Positions 28,041-36,624 of a DNA stretch of 64,000 nt are shown in pieces (the first letter of the stretch is position 1; each line of letters starts with the position of its first letter). The notes under the pieces were generated by a model. The model saw only the letters and a list, made by a program, of their open reading frames with translations, did not search any database and had not been told where the DNA came from. Position numbers and translations under genes: made by a program. The stretch is from an uncultured Bacteroidales bacterium (GTDB lineage Bacteria; Bacteroidota; Bacteroidia; Bacteroidales; UBA932): positions 23,889 through 87,888 of the forward strand of contig CAMCFO010000006.1 in the NCBI GenBank assembly GCA_945874155.1, in the 5' to 3' direction.

Positions 28041-28103
28041 TTACTATTTTATCGTTATCATTTTATAGTAATCATAAAATAGTTATAAATTTTGTTACCT
28101 TTG
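28041..28103 (+). promoter_or_regulatory. Promoter and palindromic operator-like site before the lone ATPase
   Basis: TACCTTTG at 28096-28103 fits the -7 consensus, 17 bp before the ATPase ATG. ACTATTTTAT at 28043-28052 is repeated inverted at 28074-28083 (10 of 10), about 15-50 bp upstream of the box, where a regulator could block or recruit polymerase. The stretch is very AT-rich, so a chance component is possible. Confidence 0.5.
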
Positions 28104-28120
28104 CACAAAATACAAGAACT

Positions 28121-29257
28121 ATGAGAAATCCTTTTGTGACAAACGGATATGCAGGAGATGAATATTTCTGCGACAGAATTGCAGAAACCGCGGATTTGAG
28201 AGAGTTGCTCCGCAACGAGAACAACATTGCCATAATATCTCCGAGAAGACTTGGAAAAACAGAACTCATCAATCACCTTTTTGATTGCGATGAGTTCAGG
28301 AATGATTATCATTGTTTTATTGTGGACATCTACGCATCCAAATCTATCAATGATCTGGTCAACCTGCTTGGTAAAGCTGTTCTGGACACACTCAGGCCTA
28401 AAGGAAAGGCGGTCTGGGAGAAGTTCCTGTCAGCAGTAAGTTCACTTCGACCTGAAATATCTTTTGACATCAACGGTCAACCGAGCTGGAGTGTAGGCTT
28501 CGGCGAAATCCGCAATCCGGCTGTGACTCTTGACGAAATATTTTCATATCTTCAAAATGCCGACAAGCCCTGTATAGTGGCGATAGATGAGTTCCAACAG
28601 ATAACAAAATATCAGGAACCCAATGTCGAAGCAACTATAAGGACTTATGTGCAGAAAACGACAAACGCCCATTTCATTTTTTCCGGAAGCCACAGACACT
28701 TGATGAACGGTATTTTCACTTCCCCATCGAGGCCTTTTTACCAGAGCGTCGCAATAATAAACCTTAAGCCTATCGCTTTGGACAAGTACACGGAGTTCGC
28801 TACCGAAAAGTTTGAGATGGGAGGGAAAAGACTTGCAGCAGACGTTGTTCCTATTCTTTATGAACGGTTTGACGGAATAACAAGTTACATTCATCGTGTC
28901 CTGAACATACTGTACTCCCGAACCGAAGAGGGATGTCTGTGCGATGCCGCAAATATTGACAATGCTGTGGATTTTCTCGTGAAGATGTCATCGGACACAT
29001 ACGAAGCTCTTCTCTATCAGATGCCGTATAAGCAAAGGGATTTGCTGCTTGCCATTGCATCCGAAGGAAAAGCCTCCCAGATTCTTGGAGGCAGATTCAT
29101 CAGAAAACATTCTCTGCTGTCCAGCAGCAGTGTAAGTGCAGCATTGAAGGGACTGCTTGACAAAGACTTCGTTACGGAAGATAACGGCACATATTCACTC
29201 TACGACAGATTTTTCACAATATGGCTTGAGAAGAAGGGCCTCATCGCAAAACGTTGA
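28121..29257 (+). CDS. P-loop ATPase of the archaeal-type AAA (STAND-like) family
   Basis: 378 residues. Walker A is SPRRLGKTE (about residues 43-51), Walker B is CIVAIDEFQQI (about 152-162), and a sensor-like FIFSGSHRHLM follows. The C-terminal 120 residues look like a winged helix (KGLLDKDFVTEDNGTYSLYDRFFTIWLEKKG). Families of this type are common and numerous in Bacteroidales, and their roles are mostly unknown. No enzyme or toxin gene is paired with it. It stands alone between the arginine operon and the convergent end of PUL 2, with its own promoter. I cannot assign a process. Confidence 0.8.
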   Translation: MRNPFVTNGYAGDEYFCDRIAETADLRELLRNENNIAIISPRRLGKTELINHLFDCDEFRNDYHCFIVDIYASKSINDLVNLLGKAVLDTLRPKGKAVWEKFLSAVSSLRPEISFDINGQPSWSVGFGEIRNPAVTLDEIFSYLQNADKPCIVAIDEFQQITKYQEPNVEATIRTYVQKTTNAHFIFSGSHRHLMNGIFTSPSRPFYQSVAIINLKPIALDKYTEFATEKFEMGGKRLAADVVPILYERFDGITSYIHRVLNILYSRTEEGCLCDAANIDNAVDFLVKMSSDTYEALLYQMPYKQRDLLLAIASEGKASQILGGRFIRKHSLLSSSSVSAALKGLLDKDFVTEDNGTYSLYDRFFTIWLEKKGLIAKR

Positions 29258-29298
29258 CCAAGTCATTCAAATGAATCTGCCAAAATCAGCAAAGGTGC

Positions 29299-32200
29299 TC
29301 ATTTCGTAAAAACTATAATAGGGCCGAGAAGACCGGAAGGAAGAAGACTATCATCCGGGCCGAAAAATTTCGCAGGTGTGAATGTAAGCCTTTCCGCTCC
29401 CGGCTGCTCGTCCCCTATCAGACGGTTCACCCAAAGATTCGTAACGCGTATTTCCAAGTCATTTTCACCTGCTCTTGCCATTTGGCCGATCTCGCATACA
29501 AACGGTTCCCTCCACAACACAGCGGCCCTTTCCCCATTGACATAGACCTCCGCCAGATTCTTCACGGAACCTAAATCAAGCATCAATTTTCCCTCCGACT
29601 CAGGCAAGGAGACCTTCTTCCTGTAAACTGCAGTACCGGAAAAATACTTGACTCCAGGAATGTCCGATTCGGTGAATGAAACCAGATTGTCCATCTCTAT
29701 GGATTCCGGTGCTCCCCTGCCCTGCTGGAACGCAACTTCCCAAGGACCGGTCACTTCAAAGAGTTCTTTCGTTTCTGATTCAGGAACTGTATATTCAGTC
29801 AAATCCGCCTTCCCGGAGAAAACAATGAAGAAAGCATCGTGCGGCATCATATCCACGCTCACATAAGTCCTTCCTTCTGCAATGCGGTATGTCACATCCG
29901 ATATTTCCCCACTTTCCGGATTCCAGCACTGCGGCTTTTTGCCTGAGACGCGGAAGGAAAGTTCCTCGGAAACCGGCTCCTCCGATTTGTTGGACAGCCA
30001 ATATATTTGAGTATTTCCAAGATTCCTATGGACAAAATCCACCGCCTCAGGGCCATCCACATCATTTGCGGAACAACACAGAGCCTCTTCTACTGAACCG
30101 AACACATTGGAGCGCCCCTGTCCCCAGATATTTCGGACAAGACGCGCGAATTCTTCAGCTGGATCGGAATTGCTTGCCATCTGCGTCGGTGCCTGACCGG
30201 CAATCTTCACTCCGTTCTCCACAAGTTCAGATAGTTTCCTCAAGACCTTGACAGACATAATGTCCGTATTGTTGCCCAAAACAAGCACTTCATAAGAGCT
30301 GCCCGATGGAGCCACAACTTTTCCGCGCCTTGAACTCAAATCCATAAGGCAACCGGGGCTCACATAGTCGTAAGCATATCCTTGAGGCAGGGCTGGAGGG
30401 GTGATTCCATATTCGGCACATACAGCCGAGTCCTCACCATAGTAAACGAGGATATCACCCACGAACTGCCCCTGCTGGAGCAGGAACGATGTCCTGGCGA
30501 TGTAATCAGTCCAGACACGGGCCAGATGCGCCCAGGTCTCGTGGCGGTTGAACCACTGGCCATAATGCAAGAGCCCCATTCCAGGGAATTTGTCATCCCT
30601 CGGCTGATGTGCCGACTCGTGAATCACTATCCGGTTGGCACCGGCAGCAAACTCCTGATCTATGGTAGGTTTGAGATTCTCGGGACAGAATGTATAGGCC
30701 CGCTTATGGTCTCCGGGAACAGTGAGCGATTCGCAGGCCACGAATTTCTGACCGTAAAGATGGGAAACAGATGCCGACTCACGAACATCCGCATCAGCCA
30801 TATAGCCTTGAGTGCCAGTCGCGATTCTGAAAGGCACCCAGGTGGCCGACATCGGAATTTGCGCAGTCTTTTTGATATCCATTCCGTCCATTACGAATTC
30901 TTTTCCGTTCTCGTGGGCTTCAGTATATCGGCCGCGCATACCATAATCTTTAACTATGTCATTTAGCCTGCAATAGTTTTCTGCAAACAACTGCCCTATT
31001 GTCATCCTGTAGTCCCAGAGGAAGCGCTCCGTCTGTTCAGAATCCCCGATTATAACACCCGCAAGGGCCGGAAGCCACGGTTTCAGGTCGTAGCCGTTCC
31101 TCTGCAGGAAACGCTCTGCCATTTTAGGCGTCCAGTTCTGCAACTGGGCCTCATAGCTGTCAGTAAGAAGGTACTGAATGCCGCGTTTGCCCATAATACC
31201 TCCGGATGCCTCCCTGTACATTTCCAGATAGTTACGGAAATATGCCATCCAGGCATCCGGATCGAGCTTGTCCACCTCCAAGCCCGTAGCCTCCGCAGGT
31301 GCCGGATGGTTCTGCTTTCCCGTGCAGGATGCCCCGAAACGATACACCATCCACTTGCCTTCAGGGGCATTCCATTCCAGTTTTCCGTCTCTGACAAATG
31401 CGGTCAAGTCAACAGGCTCCGAAACACCTTCCGAATATGGGGTAGGAAAATCGTGAAGGTCTGCTGGAGATGTGAATGCAGCCTTCTCCGGAGCAAGCAT
31501 CACGCGGTTCTGTGAGCATAGGTCATACTCATACACGGCCATCGCAAAAGGATAGCGAAGCCTGAAATGCTTTGCCGTCACACGGGGGAAGGAGACCACC
31601 TGATAGCTTACGGTATTGGACGGGATTCTCGCAATCTCTCTGAAATCCACACCGTCATCGCTTGCTTCGAGTACAACACTGGTGTCTGCCTTTTCATTTC
31701 TCCACCAGCATCTTTCCCTTTGATCAGCCACTGTTGCTGAACAGAAGGACTGAGGCTCATCGAAGCTGTACATAATCCAGGAGGCCGTTGTGCATGTTGA
31801 CAAATCATCGTCCACCATATCTGCAAGTTTCACTTCAGCATCGGATGACACCCGGACCAGCCTTTCCTCAAGAGTCCTGTCTTCATCTTCAAGACGCACT
31901 GCAATAACGGCGATATCTTCATACCAGTGAGCACCTTCTACTCCGTTGTTCCGGTTGAGAAAATTTCCGGGGACATTGTAGCCTTCGGGCAAGTCTATGG
32001 AAACGTGACTGCCGCCTTCAACCCGCATCTTGCGCCATACCACCTTTTTCATTGCATCCTCCGCATTTACCCAAGGGCCGCCTGTCGTGCTCCAGCCCGG
32101 TGAACTGGCTATTGTGACTGGCATCCCGAGAGAGTCTGCAAGGGAGATAGCATAACGGAATGCATCCTTCCATCCCTCATCCATATATATCAGCCTCTTA

Positions 32201-32457
32201 TCGACAATCTGCTCAGAATACAGAGCCGCATCGAAATGATGGAATCCAGCAATTCCATTTTCATGCATCCAGAGAATGTCCTTGCGAATGCCGTCCTTGC
32301 TGATGTTTCCATTCATCCAGTGCCACCAGACCTGAGGCCGGGCCTCCTCCGGCGGATTTTTGAAGCCCTCTTCCAATTCTGAAAGAGAGACTTCGTTTGT
32401 GCTGCAGCAGGTCAACAGGAATATGACCGGCAAGAGGAAAAGAAGTGCGTTCCGCAT
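29299..32457 (-). CDS. GH106-type alpha-L-rhamnosidase lipoprotein
   Basis: 1052 residues with a lipoprotein signal (VIFLLTCCSTNE). The opening EEARPQVWWHWMNGNISKDG and WMHENGIAGFHHFDAAL blocks are characteristic of the GH106 TIM-barrel front. A central LLTDSYEAQLQNWTPKM stretch and GRYTEAHENGKEF supply candidate acidic catalytic residues. Beta-sandwich domains close the protein (VYRKKVSLPESEGKLMLDLG, AEVYVNGERAAVLWREPF). It would remove terminal rhamnose from plant pectin-like, microbial or other rhamnosylated glycans. It is the last gene of the PUL 2 run, 6 bp after the EEP-fold gene. Confidence 0.85.
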   Translation of the reverse strand: MRNALLFLLPVIFLLTCCSTNEVSLSELEEGFKNPPEEARPQVWWHWMNGNISKDGIRKDILWMHENGIAGFHHFDAALYSEQIVDKRLIYMDEGWKDAFRYAISLADSLGMPVTIASSPGWSTTGGPWVNAEDAMKKVVWRKMRVEGGSHVSIDLPEGYNVPGNFLNRNNGVEGAHWYEDIAVIAVRLEDEDRTLEERLVRVSSDAEVKLADMVDDDLSTCTTASWIMYSFDEPQSFCSATVADQRERCWWRNEKADTSVVLEASDDGVDFREIARIPSNTVSYQVVSFPRVTAKHFRLRYPFAMAVYEYDLCSQNRVMLAPEKAAFTSPADLHDFPTPYSEGVSEPVDLTAFVRDGKLEWNAPEGKWMVYRFGASCTGKQNHPAPAEATGLEVDKLDPDAWMAYFRNYLEMYREASGGIMGKRGIQYLLTDSYEAQLQNWTPKMAERFLQRNGYDLKPWLPALAGVIIGDSEQTERFLWDYRMTIGQLFAENYCRLNDIVKDYGMRGRYTEAHENGKEFVMDGMDIKKTAQIPMSATWVPFRIATGTQGYMADADVRESASVSHLYGQKFVACESLTVPGDHKRAYTFCPENLKPTIDQEFAAGANRIVIHESAHQPRDDKFPGMGLLHYGQWFNRHETWAHLARVWTDYIARTSFLLQQGQFVGDILVYYGEDSAVCAEYGITPPALPQGYAYDYVSPGCLMDLSSRRGKVVAPSGSSYEVLVLGNNTDIMSVKVLRKLSELVENGVKIAGQAPTQMASNSDPAEEFARLVRNIWGQGRSNVFGSVEEALCCSANDVDGPEAVDFVHRNLGNTQIYWLSNKSEEPVSEELSFRVSGKKPQCWNPESGEISDVTYRIAEGRTYVSVDMMPHDAFFIVFSGKADLTEYTVPESETKELFEVTGPWEVAFQQGRGAPESIEMDNLVSFTESDIPGVKYFSGTAVYRKKVSLPESEGKLMLDLGSVKNLAEVYVNGERAAVLWREPFVCEIGQMARAGENDLEIRVTNLWVNRLIGDEQPGAERLTFTPAKFFGPDDSLLPSGLLGPIIVFTK

Positions 32458-32463
32458 AAACAG

Positions 32464-33357
32464 TTAAAATTCCAGTTCCGCACACACAGGATAGTGGTCG
32501 GAGATATATTCAACATCGAGATAGCGCCGGTCCAGAACACGGAAACTGCGACACTGTGAAAAATTTGAATAGTAGATATAGTCAATCTGCATCGGCGTGG
32601 TCGGCGCAGGCCCATCCCAAGTGGGAGCGGAATCGGAATTTCCATAGAGACCCCATCCGTTGAACGAGCCCTTGTCATCTGAATCCACGGCACTGGAGCG
32701 TGCACTGGTCATAATCGCATTGAGTCCATCCAGATCACTGCTTGTCGGAGGCATATTGAAATCTCCGGTCAGAATCATCGGAAGATTGTCCGGATTCATA
32801 TTTGCCACCTCCCTTACAATCAGCAGAAGGCCGTTCTTTCTTGCCTCTGAACTTACGTGATCCAGATGAGTGTTGACATAGAAAAATTCGTGACGGCTCG
32901 GCAAATGCTTCATCTTTGCCCAGGTGGCGGTTCTTTTGCACTGGGCTCCCCAACCATAAGAAGGGACATAAGGCGTTTCGCTCAGCCAATAGGTTCCCCA
33001 ATCCAGGAGTGCGACACGGGTAGTATCATAGAATATGGCCATACGTTCACCTTTAAGCGCCCCGTCTTCCCGGCCCACTCCTATACTTTTGTATTCCGGA
33101 AGATTATCTTCAAGATATAATACCTGAAAATCGACAGCTTCCTGAAGTCCGAAAATATCGGGTTTCTGTTCATTTATCATAGCTATGCTGGCAGGCTTTC
33201 TTATATCCCAATTGTTGGAACCGTCATCAGCATAACCGAATCTGATATTATATGAGATGACTTTAAGGCCGTTGTCCTTCCGGCTTTCACAGGAGAACAG
33301 CGACAACGAAACGGCAAGCAAAAAGAGCCTTACAGCAAATCCGGAAATCCTTTTCAT
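32464..33357 (-). CDS. Endonuclease/exonuclease/phosphatase (EEP)-fold lipoprotein
   Basis: 297 residues with a lipoprotein signal (SLSLFSCESRKD). EEP motifs are in order: ISYNIRFGYADDG (metal site), FGLQEAVDFQ (metal Glu), VNTHLDHVSSEARK, GDFNMPPTSSDLD and the final SDHYPVCAELEF. The fold hydrolyses phosphodiesters in nucleic acids, sphingolipids or inositol phosphates. Exported versions inside PULs are common, but their substrate is not established. It overlaps the trehalase-like gene by four bases (ATGA), so the two are likely made together. Confidence 0.85.
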   Translation of the reverse strand: MKRISGFAVRLFLLAVSLSLFSCESRKDNGLKVISYNIRFGYADDGSNNWDIRKPASIAMINEQKPDIFGLQEAVDFQVLYLEDNLPEYKSIGVGREDGALKGERMAIFYDTTRVALLDWGTYWLSETPYVPSYGWGAQCKRTATWAKMKHLPSRHEFFYVNTHLDHVSSEARKNGLLLIVREVANMNPDNLPMILTGDFNMPPTSSDLDGLNAIMTSARSSAVDSDDKGSFNGWGLYGNSDSAPTWDGPAPTTPMQIDYIYYSNFSQCRSFRVLDRRYLDVEYISDHYPVCAELEF

Positions 33358-34658
33358 ATACGATACTGTTTAAGATTTATGAGATAGTCGGAAGCATACA
33401 GGTAAGCCCCGGCCGTCCACCCCATAAACGGGGACATCTTGTATTCCTCATTTACTTCGAGATTGCCTTTTACGGCATTGTATTTCTCCCACAGGTTTCC
33501 CGTCTCCCTGAAAATCCGGATTGAGGAATCCACATATTTTCGGGCAATACGGGCGGCATCCTTCCTGTATCCGTATTTGTCAAGTCCTGCTATTGCAAGC
33601 ACATTGCAACTCGGCCAGGCATTTGGGCTGTCCCACTGATAGACATCACTTCTGATGCCCTCCTCGCAGGCAACAATACCGTACTTGGCTTCAAGACGAG
33701 GAAGATTGTCCACAATATTCCTGACCTGGTCCGCATCAGGGATTCCCGCCCAAAGGAGATTGAATACTGCTGCCGAATAGACTGTACTCCTGGTATGTGT
33801 GACATAGTTGTAATCATAGTAAAGTCCGGAGTCATTGTCATAGCAATATTCATTTATCAGGGCAAGCCTCCGGGATGCCGTGCGTTCCCACTGTTTTCCG
33901 CCTTCGATTTCCAGCTGATATGACATCCAGGCGAAGTTCTTTTCATAAATGTAGAGATTCGCGTTGAGGTCAATGGGATTGAACTCTTCACATTTTGTAT
34001 TGAAGCGCGGAGTGAAATCCCACCCGGATTCCGCTTCGGACAAGAACTGCGAGGCAATCCGGATTCGCTCCAAGGGCGATACATCATCCCTAAGGGACGG
34101 GATGCGCGTCTGAAGGTAGGTGTAGAAATTGGTCAGATACTCTTCCGAGCCCATATTGAAATGACGGTTCAGACCGCTTTCAGTCATCCTGTAAGTCATC
34201 CAGAACCGGTATTCCTTCAACAGGGTGTTGTATGCAGCCATAAGCCACTCTTTGTCTTCCGTCTGTTCATACACATCACGCACCATCATCGAAGTATAAG
34301 GCGGCTGCGAACGGTTGTTGGAATTCAGATTGGATGAGTTCGGCATATAACCGAATCTCTCTATCAGGTACAGAATATCATCGACATTGTTCCTGGCCTG
34401 CTCCACATTGCCCATAGACAGTAGGGCCAGATTGGTATAATATGTATCCCAATAATACAGGTCCTGAAACATTCCGCCGATTGTCGGAACGCTGAACGGC
34501 TTGGGTAGGGAAAGATGCCCCAGAGTGTCTTTCGGATAATAATATGTCGAGGCCGGCATATTGTGGCTTATGAATTGACGGACCATCTGGTCACCATTTG
34601 AACACGAAGTTGCAATGACTGACAAGCCGACGATGACCGGTATTATCGGGATACGCAT
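33354..34658 (-). CDS. GH37 trehalase-like glycosidase, lipoprotein
   Basis: 434 residues, shorter than the 500-550 of classical trehalases. The signal ends VIATSCSNGD. GH37 landmarks are MFQDLYYWDTYYTNLALL (compare the family PGGRFxExYYWDTY) and the second signature VYQWDSPNAWPSC (family QWDxPNGWAP). NSSNLNSNNRSQPPYTSMM lies between them. The (alpha/alpha)6 toroid hydrolyses alpha,alpha-trehalose in known members. The missing N-terminal part and the PUL setting leave a different alpha-glucoside possible. It lies two bases after the fimbrillin-propeller gene and overlaps the EEP gene. Confidence 0.82.
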   Translation of the reverse strand: MRIPIIPVIVGLSVIATSCSNGDQMVRQFISHNMPASTYYYPKDTLGHLSLPKPFSVPTIGGMFQDLYYWDTYYTNLALLSMGNVEQARNNVDDILYLIERFGYMPNSSNLNSNNRSQPPYTSMMVRDVYEQTEDKEWLMAAYNTLLKEYRFWMTYRMTESGLNRHFNMGSEEYLTNFYTYLQTRIPSLRDDVSPLERIRIASQFLSEAESGWDFTPRFNTKCEEFNPIDLNANLYIYEKNFAWMSYQLEIEGGKQWERTASRRLALINEYCYDNDSGLYYDYNYVTHTRSTVYSAAVFNLLWAGIPDADQVRNIVDNLPRLEAKYGIVACEEGIRSDVYQWDSPNAWPSCNVLAIAGLDKYGYRKDAARIARKYVDSSIRIFRETGNLWEKYNAVKGNLEVNEEYKMSPFMGWTAGAYLYASDYLINLKQYRI

Positions 34659-34660
34659 AA

Positions 34661-36472
34661 TTAGTAAATTGTTATTTTGTGAACTTTGTTGTGTGCGCTG
34701 TCTATGATGTAGAAAGCATTCTTTCCATCAGGGGAAGGAACAAGTTCAGCCGGCATAAAGCCACCATCAGGCCAGCCGGACACATTGCCGGATTCTATTC
34801 CAGAGAGGCTCTCTTGAGTTCCGTCATCCTTGAGTTTTGTCCTGTAAATCTTATTGGAATTATTTGCCCAGAGCAGCCTGCCTTGTGCATCCATCATCAT
34901 AGAGATGACATTACCTGAGCCCCACGCGATTGTAGTCACGTTACCTGATGTAAGATCCTTTGACCACAAACGGCTTTCAGTTCCGTCATCTTTGTGCGTT
35001 GCCACATACAACTTGCTGCCGTCAGTGCACATAGAACGAGGCTTTCTCGGATCTCCGAAATAGAAATAGCCTTCATTTGCACCAGTATCAGAGCTGTAAC
35101 CGCTGCTCTTCGAAAACTTTGCTACAGTGTAGTTATCCCTCTCAAGCACATACATATTGTTATCCTTGTCAAACTCTATGTCCATAAACCCACGGTCGGC
35201 GCCATACCATTTTGCATCCCCGTTAGAGTCATTGACGGCATAACCGTTTGACTTGTCATCAGGATTCACCCAACGCACATAACCGTTTGCTTTAGAAATG
35301 AAATACACTTTATTGTCTGAGGCATTGTATTTAATTTTCCACGGATACACGCCGGTTCCGACATCCATAATTTTTACAGAAGACTTGTCTTTGAAACTAT
35401 AAACCCAAATCCCTTCATTGGAACTGTTTATAGTTGACAAAGCCAGCCTGTCCTTATCTATGAAAGAAGCTCCGTTAAGTTGTCCGGCAAGGTCTGCGGG
35501 CATCGCAACCACGTCAGCCTCGCAGATATAGACAGGGTCGGCAGTAGTTCTGACATTGATTTCACGAATCTTGCCGGCGTTGAAAGAAACTGCTGACGGA
35601 AGAGTCATACTGTTCTCATAGCTTTTGCTCTCGCCATTGACTTCACCAGTGACTGTAATTCTCAGCAAGGTTCCTGCCTGCGCAACAAATGGCTTTATTG
35701 CAGCATAAACTTCCGCATATTGGACTCCGTTTGACTTCACATTGCCCAAAACAATCTCAGTCTGGTTTATATCCAGCTGCATAGAAGTTTTTGCATCGAC
35801 AGCAGTGAATACCGGTTCCCCCTGTGTCAAGTCCACAGTAAAAGTGCCTACGATTGCCTCATCTCCGATTTTCACCCAAATATTCTTGAGTTTGAAGTCA
35901 CTGTCAAAATAAGTGTTAAGCACCTTGAACTTGAGAAGGGCCGCCATATTCTTCATCTGAAGATTGACTGAGTTTGTACCTAAGTCGCAGGTAGCCTTTC
36001 CCCACAAAGGAATATTGACTCCGCATATATTTGACATTGAGCCGTTCCCTCCGACCTGCGACTGAACTGCCGTGGAAGTGGCGATGGTAACAGGAATACA
36101 GGTCGGGTTTATGGCAGTTTCACTTTCAGTGTATGGATACACAGCGTACCAATCATACGAAGCTGCCGGGTCAATTGTGCCGTTCAGGGAGCCGGTGAAT
36201 TTGTTTGATGCGAGATTGGCCTCCGTAATTACAAAAGGATTGTCCTTGGTGTATTCAGAATTACCTGCTGGAGCGTGATAGAGTGTAATCCTGTCTCCGG
36301 CAACCCACTTGGTGTTCATCCCGTCGTTGGCTGTCTTTGTTTCGGAAACTGAAGCGGTGATTGAGAATCCATCTGAACTTGTATCAGGTCTGGAGTTCAC
36401 GACGTTTTCTTTTGCACACGAAGAGAAAAGAAGAGCTGCAATCCCAACTATGTAAGAAATATATGTTTTCAT
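34661..36472 (-). CDS. Lipoprotein with fimbrillin-like N-domain and C-terminal beta-propeller
   Basis: The ATG at 36472 (MKTYISYIVGIAALLFSSCAK) gives 603 residues; the frame's upstream TTG adds only two. Residues about 35-310 resemble the Mfa/fimbrillin-like fold of Bacteroidales surface proteins (TKWVAGDRITLYH, YDWYAVYPYTE, LLKFKVLNTYF). From about residue 320, NHL/YncE-like propeller repeats appear (IEFDKDNNMYVLERDNYTVAKF, MMDAQGRLLWANNSNKIY). The propeller closes with AFYIIDSAHNKVHKITIY. It has no catalytic motif. In the PUL it probably serves as surface glycan-binding protein. It shares the propeller type with the next two genes but not their N-domain. A C9 tract and hairpin lie 77-114 bp upstream. 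Confidence 0.75.
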   Translation of the reverse strand: MKTYISYIVGIAALLFSSCAKENVVNSRPDTSSDGFSITASVSETKTANDGMNTKWVAGDRITLYHAPAGNSEYTKDNPFVITEANLASNKFTGSLNGTIDPAASYDWYAVYPYTESETAINPTCIPVTIATSTAVQSQVGGNGSMSNICGVNIPLWGKATCDLGTNSVNLQMKNMAALLKFKVLNTYFDSDFKLKNIWVKIGDEAIVGTFTVDLTQGEPVFTAVDAKTSMQLDINQTEIVLGNVKSNGVQYAEVYAAIKPFVAQAGTLLRITVTGEVNGESKSYENSMTLPSAVSFNAGKIREINVRTTADPVYICEADVVAMPADLAGQLNGASFIDKDRLALSTINSSNEGIWVYSFKDKSSVKIMDVGTGVYPWKIKYNASDNKVYFISKANGYVRWVNPDDKSNGYAVNDSNGDAKWYGADRGFMDIEFDKDNNMYVLERDNYTVAKFSKSSGYSSDTGANEGYFYFGDPRKPRSMCTDGSKLYVATHKDDGTESRLWSKDLTSGNVTTIAWGSGNVISMMMDAQGRLLWANNSNKIYRTKLKDDGTQESLSGIESGNVSGWPDGGFMPAELVPSPDGKNAFYIIDSAHNKVHKITIY

Positions 36473-36548
36473 ATACAATCAATATAAAGAAATTGTTTCA
36501 TCCTCATTTTCCCATTTAGAGATTTCCATAGAGCCACTAGTTAGAAAT

Positions 36549-36586
36549 CCCCCCCCCGCCAGGAAGTCCTGGACTGTGATGGCGGG
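36549..36586. repeat. C9 tract fused to a hairpin in the gap between two propeller genes
   Basis: Nine C at 36549-36557 run into CCCGCCA (36555-36561), whose reverse complement TGGCGGG is at 36580-36586. On the transcribed minus strand the stem comes first and the G run follows, so this does not look like a T-tailed terminator. The gap of 152 bp is the largest inside the PUL 2 run and shows no TAnnTTTG box. Confidence 0.55.
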
Positions 36587-36624
36587 AGAGATATAAGCAG
36601 TTGAATTGTTCATATTGCCAAGCA

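Noticed and set aside
28121..29257. ATPase as part of a defence system
   Set aside because: No nuclease, protease or other effector gene lies next to it; neighbours are the arginine operon and a PUL.
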